Source of the DNA: Paenibacillus sinopodophylli
GTDB taxonomy: Bacteria; Bacillota; Bacilli; Paenibacillales; Paenibacillaceae
DNA length: 64,000 nucleotides
Assembly (NCBI RefSeq): GCF_005930355.1
Contig: NZ_VDBO01000012.1
Coordinates: forward strand, 1-64,000
Reading direction: 5' to 3'
The notes under the pieces were generated by a model that ran no database searches, was not told the origin of the DNA, and saw nothing but the letters and a program-made list of their open reading frames with translations. This document shows positions 44,543-51,118 of the stretch, piece by piece. How positions within the stretch are numbered: the stretch's first letter is position 1; every line of letters starts with the position of its first letter. Position numbers and translations under genes: made by a program.

Positions 44543-45457
44543 CTATTTCCACATATTTTTTAGTACAAACCAAACATTATCCGGCCGCTCTGCAAGTCTT
44601 CGCATAAAATAGCCGAACCAGTCCTCCCCATAAGGAACGTATATCCTTACGCGGTAGCCCTCACGAACAAGCTCATCCTGAAGCTCCTCGCAAATCCCGT
44701 ATAGCATTTGGAACTCGAATCGATCCAGAGAAATCCCTTGCTCACGAATAAACGTCTTCGCATGCGCAATAACAGCGCGGTCATGAGTCGCAATCGCCGT
44801 GTAACCGCCGCTAAGCAAATGCTGCTCGATCAGCCGCAAGTAGGATTGGTCTACATCTGACTTGAGCGGGAATGCAACGTCTGCCGACTCCTTGTACGCG
44901 CCTTTAACTAATCTTACATTTGCTTTCATAACGCCTAGTTCATGCAGGTCTTCCTCCGATCGGTACAAATAGGCTTGAATAACAATGCCTGCACGGTCAG
45001 TTGGCACGTTTAGCTTACGATACAAATCCAGAGCCGGCTGGCAATGCGAATAATCTTCCATGTCGATACGAACGAAGTTGTCCGTCTGTTCCGCAAGCTC
45101 CAGTATGCGCCGCATTTGCCTCTCGCACAGCCCATCATCCAAATCTAGCCCCAAACTCGTAAGCTTGAGCGAAAGATTGGCCTTTACGCCTGAAGCTGCG
45201 ATAGCTTCAATCGTACGCAAGCACATGTCAGTGGAATGTTCAGCCTCCTCCTTGCCGCTTATGAATTCACCCAAATGGTCCAATGTCGCTAGTTTGCCTT
45301 GCTGGTTCAGCTTCTTCACCGCTTCGATTGAGCTGTTTATTTCAACGCCCGCTACGAAGCGGCTCGCCCCCAGCCTAAGCCCATATTTGCGCGCAAGGCC
45401 GCCTACCTTCCTGCTTTTGCCTAACGTCAGAAAGAAGCTTCTCATTAATTGTTCCAT
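44543..45457 (-). CDS. Proline dehydrogenase (monofunctional)
   Basis: The 304-residue FAD enzyme oxidises proline to pyrroline-5-carboxylate, feeding the next gene's dehydrogenase. The (beta/alpha)8 barrel motifs are visible: NLSLKLTSLGLDLD, VRIDMEDYSHCQPALDLYR, GIVIQAYLYRSEEDL, VRLVKGAYKES and FEFQMLYGICEELQ, with the C-terminal YVPYGEDWFGYFMRRLAERPDN substrate helix containing the conserved R-R-x-x-E-R-P-D/E-N. It matches PutB/FadM of B. subtilis. ATG 45457 follows GAGGG. Eight bases separate it from the dehydrogenase gene. Confidence 0.95.
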   Translation of the reverse strand: MEQLMRSFFLTLGKSRKVGGLARKYGLRLGASRFVAGVEINSSIEAVKKLNQQGKLATLDHLGEFISGKEEAEHSTDMCLRTIEAIAASGVKANLSLKLTSLGLDLDDGLCERQMRRILELAEQTDNFVRIDMEDYSHCQPALDLYRKLNVPTDRAGIVIQAYLYRSEEDLHELGVMKANVRLVKGAYKESADVAFPLKSDVDQSYLRLIEQHLLSGGYTAIATHDRAVIAHAKTFIREQGISLDRFEFQMLYGICEELQDELVREGYRVRIYVPYGEDWFGYFMRRLAERPDNVWFVLKNMWK

Positions 45458-45485
45458 TGCCGGCCCTCATCCCCCGTGATTTATC

Positions 45486-46442
45486 CTATATGATCCGTTT
45501 CCCAAGCAGTGAGGTTGCCATTTCTACAGCAAGGCGCGAGGTACGCATTCCTACATCGAGAAGCGGATTCACCTCAACGATGTCCATAGAAGTAACTTTG
45601 CCAGTCTCGGCAAGCAGCTCAAGCGCCAGATGCGCCTCACGGTAGCTAATACCTCCCGGAACGGGCGTACTAACACCTGCAGCTTCCGTTGGATCAAGAC
45701 AATCCATATCGAAGCTTACGTGCACGCCGTCTGTGTTCTTACTTACAATCGCTATGGCTTGCTCCATAACCGCCTTCATTCCCAAGCGGTCAATGTCATG
45801 CATGGTGAAGCACGCTATCCCTTCGTTCCGAATAAACTCCTTCTCATAAGGATCAAGGTCACGCGCTCCGACAATGACGACATTTTCTTTTTTAATGAGC
45901 GGACCTGCACCAGGAATATCACTGAGCTTGAACTTGGACAGCCCCATTGCGATAGCCAGCGGCATGCCGTGCATATTACCCGAGGGTGTCGTCTCCTCCG
46001 TGTTCAGATCACCATGCGCATCAAACCATATAACACCCAAGTTATCGTAATGCCCCGTAAGTCCCGCCAACGAACCGATTGCAACGCTGTGATCGCCGCC
46101 AAGGATAAGCGGGAAGGAATTAGCAAGGACCGCACGATACACCTGCTCTCCCACAAGTCCGCTCATTTCCTTCACTTCTGCAAAATATTTCGTTTTAGGC
46201 TGCTTCGGATCAAGCGTGCCGTGCCTAGGGCAGTTGACCTCGCAATTGCCAACCAAATCGAAGCCCATACTTCTTATTTGACGAGCCAGCCCCGACTGAA
46301 TGATGCTTTCTGGACCAAGCTCTGTACCTGCGCGGCTTCCACCCATCCAGAACGGCACACTGATAAGCCTTACTTTTTTGTTAACCATAGAATCCGTCCT
46401 CTCAGTCGCATTAGCCATCACTTTTACTTCATTCACCATCAT
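45486..46442 (-). CDS. rocF: Arginase
   Basis: This 318-residue enzyme hydrolyses arginine to ornithine and urea. The six manganese ligands are present: His118 (GGDHS), Asp141/His143/Asp145 (FDAHGDLN) and Asp245/Asp247 (SFDMDCLDP). The substrate-binding segment SGNMHGMPLA is intact. The N-terminus is about 20 residues longer than B. subtilis RocF; ATG codon 19 or later is an alternative, but ATG 46442 has GAAGGG upstream. It lies between the ornithine transaminase and proline dehydrogenase genes. Confidence 0.95.
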   Translation of the reverse strand: MMVNEVKVMANATERTDSMVNKKVRLISVPFWMGGSRAGTELGPESIIQSGLARQIRSMGFDLVGNCEVNCPRHGTLDPKQPKTKYFAEVKEMSGLVGEQVYRAVLANSFPLILGGDHSVAIGSLAGLTGHYDNLGVIWFDAHGDLNTEETTPSGNMHGMPLAIAMGLSKFKLSDIPGAGPLIKKENVVIVGARDLDPYEKEFIRNEGIACFTMHDIDRLGMKAVMEQAIAIVSKNTDGVHVSFDMDCLDPTEAAGVSTPVPGGISYREAHLALELLAETGKVTSMDIVEVNPLLDVGMRTSRLAVEMATSLLGKRII

Positions 46443-46486
46443 AAATCCCTTCTCTCCACGCTGTCTTTGCTAACAACCGTCACGCT

Positions 46487-47692
46487 CTACTCACTCTTCA
46501 GTACCCGCGTTATTCTCGCCAGTGCCCAATCGATCTCTTCTTCCGTAATCGTAAGGGGAGGCGCGAATCGTATCGTTGTGTCATGTGTCTCTTTGCACAA
46601 TAAGCCTTCTGTCATAAGCTGCTCGCAATACGGTCTTGCCGCCGTATGAAGCTCCAATCCGATAAACAATCCTCTGCCTCGCACTTCTTTGATGGCAGGG
46701 TTCCGAATCGCTGCAAGCTTAGCTGCAAAATAGTTCCCGAGCTCTTCCGAGCGCTCCGCCAACTGCTCTTCCTCGATGACTTCAAGCGCAGCGACCGACA
46801 CCGCACATGCCAGCGGATTGCCCCCGAACGTTGAACCATGAGATCCCGGTTCAAAGACACCTAATATTTCTTCACTCGCCGCGATAGCAGAGATCGGCAT
46901 AACTCCTCCGCCCAAAGCCTTGCCCATTATATAAACGTCGGGCTCAACCGTTTCCCAGTCACATGCGAATCGTTTACCGGTTCTTCCGAAGCCCGTCTGA
47001 ATCTCATCCGCTACTAACAGCACATGATGTCGTTTGCAAAGCTCATACGCCTTTGAGAGATAACCTTCCGGCGGTAAAATAATGCCAGCCTCGCCCTGGA
47101 TTGGCTCAACAAGGAATGCTGCTGTATTTGGTGTTATTGCCTGTTCAAGTGATGCAAGGTCGCCGTATGGCACGAGTTTGAAACCAGGCGTAAATGGCCC
47201 AAAGTCTTTCTTATATTCCTCTGAAGACGAGAAGGATGTAACCGTAATCGTCCGCCCATGGAAATTGCCTGTACATACGATAATCTCCGCTTGGTCTTGA
47301 GGTACGCCTTTCACGCGATAAGCCCAGCGGCGAACGGCTTTCACAGCTGTTTCCACCGCCTCCGCTCCCGTGTTCATCGCCAAAATCTTACTTTTCCCCG
47401 TATAGGCAGAGAGCTTCTCGTAGAACTGTCCGAGCGCATCATTATGAAATGCCCGCGAGGTCAGAGTCACCTTATCCGCCTGACTTTTAAGCGCGGCTAT
47501 CACCTTCGGATGCCTATGCCCATGGTTGAGGGCGCTATAAGCACTGAGCATATCCATGTAGCGATTGCCCTCGGGGTCCTTCACCCACACGCCTTCTGCC
47601 TCCGAAATGACGATAGGAAGAGGATGATAATTATGTGCGCCATAGCGGTCCGATTGTTCCATTACAGCTGAGGTTGTTCGTAATGCGGTCAT
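46487..47692 (-). CDS. rocD: Ornithine aminotransferase
   Basis: The 401-residue class-III PLP transaminase converts ornithine and 2-oxoglutarate to glutamate semialdehyde and glutamate. Motifs: MNTGAEAVETAVKAVRRW, CTGNFHGRTITVTSFS, LLVADEIQTGFGRTGK and the PLP lysine in YIMGKALGGGVMPISA. Length equals B. subtilis RocD. ATG 47692 has AGGGAG about 10 bases upstream; the longer frame to 47725 would run through the operator and -10 box and is rejected. It is the first gene of the four-gene catabolic operon. Confidence 0.96.
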   Translation of the reverse strand: MTALRTTSAVMEQSDRYGAHNYHPLPIVISEAEGVWVKDPEGNRYMDMLSAYSALNHGHRHPKVIAALKSQADKVTLTSRAFHNDALGQFYEKLSAYTGKSKILAMNTGAEAVETAVKAVRRWAYRVKGVPQDQAEIIVCTGNFHGRTITVTSFSSSEEYKKDFGPFTPGFKLVPYGDLASLEQAITPNTAAFLVEPIQGEAGIILPPEGYLSKAYELCKRHHVLLVADEIQTGFGRTGKRFACDWETVEPDVYIMGKALGGGVMPISAIAASEEILGVFEPGSHGSTFGGNPLACAVSVAALEVIEEEQLAERSEELGNYFAAKLAAIRNPAIKEVRGRGLFIGLELHTAARPYCEQLMTEGLLCKETHDTTIRFAPPLTITEEEIDWALARITRVLKSE

Positions 47693-47715
47693 CTGATCTT
47701 CACTCCCTCTGAAAT

Positions 47716-47725
47716 TTGTATACAA
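47716..47725. promoter_or_regulatory. GntR/FCD operator B (rocD operon)
   Basis: TTGTATACAA in the context AAATTTGTATACAATAT covers the -10 box of the rocD promoter. It matches operator A in all 17 positions of that core and differs from operator C at one. Confidence 0.75.
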
Positions 47726-47745
47726 TATTCAAATGCTGGTGTAAA
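47717..47745 (-). promoter_or_regulatory. rocD operon promoter
   Basis: Minus strand -35 TTTACA (47745-47740), 17-base spacer, -10 TATACA (47722-47717). The -10 lies inside operator B, so repressor binding would exclude RNA polymerase. Confidence 0.7.
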
Positions 47746-47773
47746 AAAACCTGGATCGGCTTTTCCTACCAGG
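47743..47773 (-). terminator. Terminator of the amino-acid ABC operon
   Basis: On the minus strand CCTGG (47773-47769) pairs with CCAGG (47754-47750), with partial inner pairing, and is followed by seven U residues. It directly abuts the rocD promoter. Confidence 0.6.
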
Positions 47774-47799
47774 ACTGTCGTTTTCATATTTGTTTTCAG

Positions 47800-48522
47800 C
47801 TATAATACTTTGGCCAAAAAATCCTGTGTTCGCGAATGCTGCGGATTCTGAAAAACTTCTACAGGTATTCCTTCTTCAACGATGCAGCCTCCGTCCATAA
47901 ACAGCAAACGGTCGCCAACCTCGCGCGCAAAGCCCATCTCATGCGTGACAATGACCATCGTCATTCCGTTCAGAGCAAGCTTCTTCATCACCTCAAGCAC
48001 CTCCCCAACCATCTCGGGATCGAGTGCCGACGTCGGTTCGTCGAACAGCATTACACTTGGTTCCATTGCGAGTGCGCGTGCTATCGCCACCCTTTGCTTC
48101 TGTCCGCCTGAGAGACGATCTGGATACGAGTTGAATTTGTCCTCAAGTCCAACGACGCGGAGCAGCTCCATAGCCCTTGCATTTGCCTTTTCTTTGCTCA
48201 ACTTCTTTAAGGTGCGCGGAGCAAGCGTCAAATTGTCTAACACCGTCATATGCGGAAATAAATTAAAATGCTGAAAAACCATGCCCATTTCCTGCCGGAT
48301 GCGATTGAGCTCAGCTTGCTTATTCGTAATCAACACATCATTGAGCCGAATTTCACCAGAGCTTGGCTGCTCTAGATAATTCAAGCATCTTAGGAAGGTA
48401 CTCTTGCCCGAGCCGCTTGGCCCGATTACAACGACAACCTCTCCTTTGCGAATCTCTGTATCTATTCCCTTCAAAATCTCATGTTTGCCATAGGATTTGC
48501 GCAGCTCGTTCACGACTATCAT
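47800..48522 (-). CDS. Polar amino-acid ABC transporter ATP-binding protein
   Basis: The 240-residue ATPase has Walker A GPSGSGKST (34-42), Q-loop QEMGMVFQHFNLFPHMTVL, signature LSGGQKQRVAIARALA, Walker B VMLFDEPTSALDPEM and the H-loop in VIVTHEMGF, all typical of the GlnQ/ArtP family. ATG 48522 shares one base with the permease stop (TGATG). A longer in-frame reading to 48786 overlaps the permease gene and is not coding. Co-operator control suggests arginine/ornithine or related substrates. Confidence 0.95.
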   Translation of the reverse strand: MIVVNELRKSYGKHEILKGIDTEIRKGEVVVVIGPSGSGKSTFLRCLNYLEQPSSGEIRLNDVLITNKQAELNRIRQEMGMVFQHFNLFPHMTVLDNLTLAPRTLKKLSKEKANARAMELLRVVGLEDKFNSYPDRLSGGQKQRVAIARALAMEPSVMLFDEPTSALDPEMVGEVLEVMKKLALNGMTMVIVTHEMGFAREVGDRLLFMDGGCIVEEGIPVEVFQNPQHSRTQDFLAKVL

Positions 48523-49172
48523 CAGCTTCTCAACTTCCTCTCTAATACGGCAAGCAGCCTGGATAACGTAAATGTCATGACGAAATACAATGCACATGCG
48601 ACGAGCAGCGGCTCCATGGGCGAGAAGGTAATACTTTGAACTGTACGAGCGTTGTACATCAGCTCCGCTATTCCAATAACAGAAATAAGCGAGGAATCCT
48701 TGATAATAATAATAAATTCGTTGCCGATAGCTGGCAGCATGTTGCGGAATGCCTGTGGCAGAACAATGTATCGAAGTGCCATCCATCTGCTGAGCCCCAG
48801 GGAACGAGCGGCCTCTGTCTGTCCTTTATCGATAGCTTCAATTCCTGCTCGGAACACCTCAGCCATATAGGCCGAGCTGTTAATCGTCAGCGCAACTACG
48901 CCGGAAATAAACGGGGGCAGGTTAATGCCAAACCCCGTCAGTCCGTAATGGATAATAAAGATTTGTACGAGCATCGGAGTCCCGCGTATGATTTCAATAT
49001 AAGCCGAAGCGATGAACTTCACCGGCCACCAGCGAGAGATACGCATTAAAGCAAACAGTACGCCGAGCAGCGTGCCGAGCGCCACGCCGAAGAAAGACAA
49101 CTTCAGCGTGACCCAGGCTCCCCTCAAAAAGGATGGCCAGTATTCAGCCATAAAACTAAAGTCTAAATCCAT
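48522..49172 (-). CDS. Polar amino-acid ABC transporter permease
   Basis: This 216-residue HisM/GlnP-type permease has about five TM helices and the EAA-loop motif EAARSLGLSRWMALRYIVLPQAFRNMLPAIGNEF that contacts the ATPase. ATG 49172 has GGAG 8 bases upstream; TTG 49178 is less likely. It is coupled to the ATPase gene and 22 bases downstream of the binding-protein gene. A single permease gene implies a homodimer. Confidence 0.95.
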   Translation of the reverse strand: MDLDFSFMAEYWPSFLRGAWVTLKLSFFGVALGTLLGVLFALMRISRWWPVKFIASAYIEIIRGTPMLVQIFIIHYGLTGFGINLPPFISGVVALTINSSAYMAEVFRAGIEAIDKGQTEAARSLGLSRWMALRYIVLPQAFRNMLPAIGNEFIIIIKDSSLISVIGIAELMYNARTVQSITFSPMEPLLVACALYFVMTFTLSRLLAVLERKLRS

Positions 49173-49194
49173 ATCCAACTACTCCGTCCGTTCT

Positions 49195-50019
49195 TTATTC
49201 TCCAACCAGCTCATTTGCCTCAACAACAAATTGGTCGATTTCGCCGCTTGCTTTCAACCTAGCGATAGTGCCATCGATTTTATTAAGCAGCTCTTGCTCA
49301 CCTTTTTTAACTGCAATGGATACGCCTGCTTCTTCTTCCGGCTGCTCGATTTTCACATCAGATACGACAATGTCGGGTTGGGCAACCGCGTATTGATCAG
49401 CAACTGGCTTCTCAAGAATGATCGCGTCAACGCGTCCGCTCTTCAGCTCCATGACCAGTTCCGGAATTTTGCCAAGCGCTGTCAGCTTCGCATCTGCAAT
49501 TTCCTGTGCGATACCCTCTTGAATCGAACCTTTTTGAATGCCGATTTTTTTACCCTTCAGATCGTCCAACGTTTTGAATTGATCAACTGCATCCTTATTT
49601 ACGAGAACACCTTGATCCGTCAAATAATAGATTTCAGAGAAATCGACGTTTTTCTTACGCTCATCCGTTGGCGTCAAACCTGAGATAACCATGTCAACTT
49701 TCCCTGCATCAAGCGCAAGCAGTAAGCCATCAAAGTCCATGTCTTGAATCTCAAGCTCTGCGTTCATATCCTTCGCAATTTCTTTCGCAATGGCAATATC
49801 GAAGCCAACAATCGTATCTTTGCCATCAATCGTTTTATGGAATTCGAATGGTGCATAATCTGCGCTCGTACCTAGAACTAACGTTGTTTTCTCTGCTGCC
49901 GGCGCATCAGTTGCGGCATTATTCGCCGGTGAAGCAGGCGAGTTTGTTTCTTTGTTCTGACCACATGCTGACAAGACAACCATAACCGTAATAAGAAGCA
50001 GCGATAACTTTTTGTTCAT
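49195..50019 (-). CDS. Amino-acid ABC transporter substrate-binding lipoprotein
   Basis: The 274-residue SBP_bac_3 protein has a lipoprotein signal (lipobox LSAC at about residues 16-19) and family motifs GTSADYAPFEFHKTIDGKDTIVGFDIAIAKEIAKDM and MVISGLTPTDERKKNVDFSEIYY. The arginine/lysine/glutamine group is indicated; the exact ligand is not. ATG 50019 has GGGAG 8 bases upstream, better than the ATG at 50034. First gene of the transporter operon, behind operator C. Confidence 0.94.
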   Translation of the reverse strand: MNKKLSLLLITVMVVLSACGQNKETNSPASPANNAATDAPAAEKTTLVLGTSADYAPFEFHKTIDGKDTIVGFDIAIAKEIAKDMNAELEIQDMDFDGLLLALDAGKVDMVISGLTPTDERKKNVDFSEIYYLTDQGVLVNKDAVDQFKTLDDLKGKKIGIQKGSIQEGIAQEIADAKLTALGKIPELVMELKSGRVDAIILEKPVADQYAVAQPDIVVSDVKIEQPEEEAGVSIAVKKGEQELLNKIDGTIARLKASGEIDQFVVEANELVGE

Positions 50020-50085
50020 TTCCATCTCTCCCATTTCTTTATCTAATTTAGTGTTATATCCCCCCGAAACGACTCGGAGTTAAAT

Positions 50086-50095
50086 CTGTATACAA
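50086..50095. promoter_or_regulatory. GntR/FCD operator C (ABC transporter operon)
   Basis: CTGTATACAA in the context AAATCTGTATACAATATAC. It differs from operator A by a single base over 19 positions and overlaps the transporter -10 box. Confidence 0.72.
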
Positions 50096-50114
50096 TATAC
50101 ATAACTTATGTCAG
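50087..50114 (-). promoter_or_regulatory. Promoter of the ABC transporter operon
   Basis: Minus strand -35 CTGACA (50114-50109), 16-base spacer, -10 TATACA (50092-50087) embedded in operator C, the same geometry as at rocD. Confidence 0.65.
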
Positions 50115-50349
50115 TAATTATAACATTGAGTTTTGGTATGTACAATGTTTTTTTGTAAATCATACATTCCGCCATTACATTTGTTACGTTATCTAACATT
50201 AGTTGCAGTCTACAATTGCTTGTATAACGTTATGATCAGGTGTTAAAATGGTACAAACAGCAGATGCCGGACTACATACTCATTACATGGCGACATCACT
50301 ATCGAAAACAATCACCTTTAATCGTTAAAGGTAGAAACGAGGTCTCTGC
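50115..50349 (+). promoter_or_regulatory. Upstream region of the GntR gene with leader hairpin
   Basis: The rest of the divergent intergenic region shows no clear sigma-A promoter for the regulator. It contains partial operator-like half-sites (TATGTACAAT near 50136; TTGTATAACG near 50219) and a perfect 8-base hairpin, ACCTTTAA-TCG-TTAAAGGT (50314-50332), 7 bases before the ribosome binding site region of the regulator gene. Confidence 0.4.
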
Positions 50350-50994
50350 ATGCAAGCGCCCAAATACCAGTCCCTCAAGGACCATGTTTACGAGTATATT
50401 GCTCAAAAAATACAAGACGGTACACTGCTTCCCAACCAAAAAGTGAATGAAGCGGAAATATGCAAAAAGCTCGATATAAGCCGCACGCCAACGCGGGAAG
50501 CTTTGTTCCAGTTGTCATCTGACAATCTGCTCGATTATTTGCCAAGGAGAGGCTTTACCGTTAAAGCCTTCGACCCTAAGAAGAAACTTGATTTCTCTCG
50601 CATCATCGGAGTATTGGATGCGCTTGCGGCTATCTTGTGCATCGAATCGCTGAACGAATCGGATATGCAGGAAATGGAGCGTCTCGTCGAGAAGATCGAT
50701 GCAGACATTAGCCAGCAATATTTCGCCGAATATTATATAGACCAATACAACTTCCACGAAGTCTACATAAAGAAATGCGATAATCCGGTTTTAATCGAAA
50801 CGTTGAACTCATTGAAAAACAGCTTTATTCGCCAGTCTTATGCTAGTGAAGATAAGCAGAAGCTCTCTGAAGTGCTGAAGCAGGTTAATTCGGAGCATCG
50901 TAAAATATTGGAGCTATTCCGATCGAAGGACACAAATGGTTTAGATTGTACGATTAAGCATCACTGGCGTATCATCGATACAGAAATGCTATAG
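50350..50994 (+). CDS. GntR family regulator with FCD domain
   Basis: The 214-residue protein has an N-terminal GntR winged helix (KDHVYEYIAQKIQDGTLLPNQKVNEAEICKKLDISRTPTREALFQL) and a helical FCD ligand domain with metal-binding-type residues (DQYNFHEVYIKKCDN and SEHRKILELF). FCD regulators sense carboxylates or amino-acid-like ligands and bind TNGTNNNACNA-type palindromes; the TTGTATACAA sites nearby fit. ATG 50350 follows GAGGTC. It is divergent from the transporter operon and is the obvious candidate for controlling transporter, rocD operon and surface peptidase. Confidence 0.92.
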   Translation: MQAPKYQSLKDHVYEYIAQKIQDGTLLPNQKVNEAEICKKLDISRTPTREALFQLSSDNLLDYLPRRGFTVKAFDPKKKLDFSRIIGVLDALAAILCIESLNESDMQEMERLVEKIDADISQQYFAEYYIDQYNFHEVYIKKCDNPVLIETLNSLKNSFIRQSYASEDKQKLSEVLKQVNSEHRKILELFRSKDTNGLDCTIKHHWRIIDTEML

Positions 50995-51019
50995 CATGAA
51001 ACAAGCGTAAACGTAGAAA

Positions 51020-51063
51020 TATAGAGAAAGTTGGCAAAATGAGATACTTTCCTATATTTAAGA
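51020..51063. repeat. Dispersed intergenic repeat, copy 2
   Basis: ATAGAGAAAG, a 16-base middle and CTTTCCTATATTTAAGAA, nearly identical in its arms to the copy at 34108. It directly precedes the terminator hairpin at 51062. Confidence 0.6.
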
Positions 51064-51099
51064 AATAGGCTGCCGATGTCAAACTCGGCAGCCTATTTC
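51062..51099. terminator. Bidirectional terminator between GntR and c-di-GMP genes
   Basis: GAAATAGGCTGCCGA (51062-51076) pairs perfectly with TCGGCAGCCTATTTC (51085-51099) around an 8-base loop, between convergent genes. Confidence 0.85.
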
Positions 51100-51118
51100 T
51101 ATATAACGATCATGGCCA

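Noticed and set aside
45630..46649. 339-codon plus-strand ORF
   Set aside because: It is antisense to arginase and ornithine transaminase, whose catalytic motifs are intact; the translation has no domain features.
47693..47725. Longer start of ornithine aminotransferase
   Set aside because: It would translate through the operator and -10 box; ATG 47692 gives the standard 401 residues.
47770..47800. Catabolite-repression (cre) site upstream of rocD
   Set aside because: TGAAAACG near 47780 (minus strand) matches only the left half of the cre consensus; the right half is absent.
48523..48786. 88-residue N-terminal extension of the ABC ATPase
   Set aside because: It overlaps the permease gene, lacks ATPase-family sequence, and a TGATG-coupled ATG at 48522 gives the normal family length.
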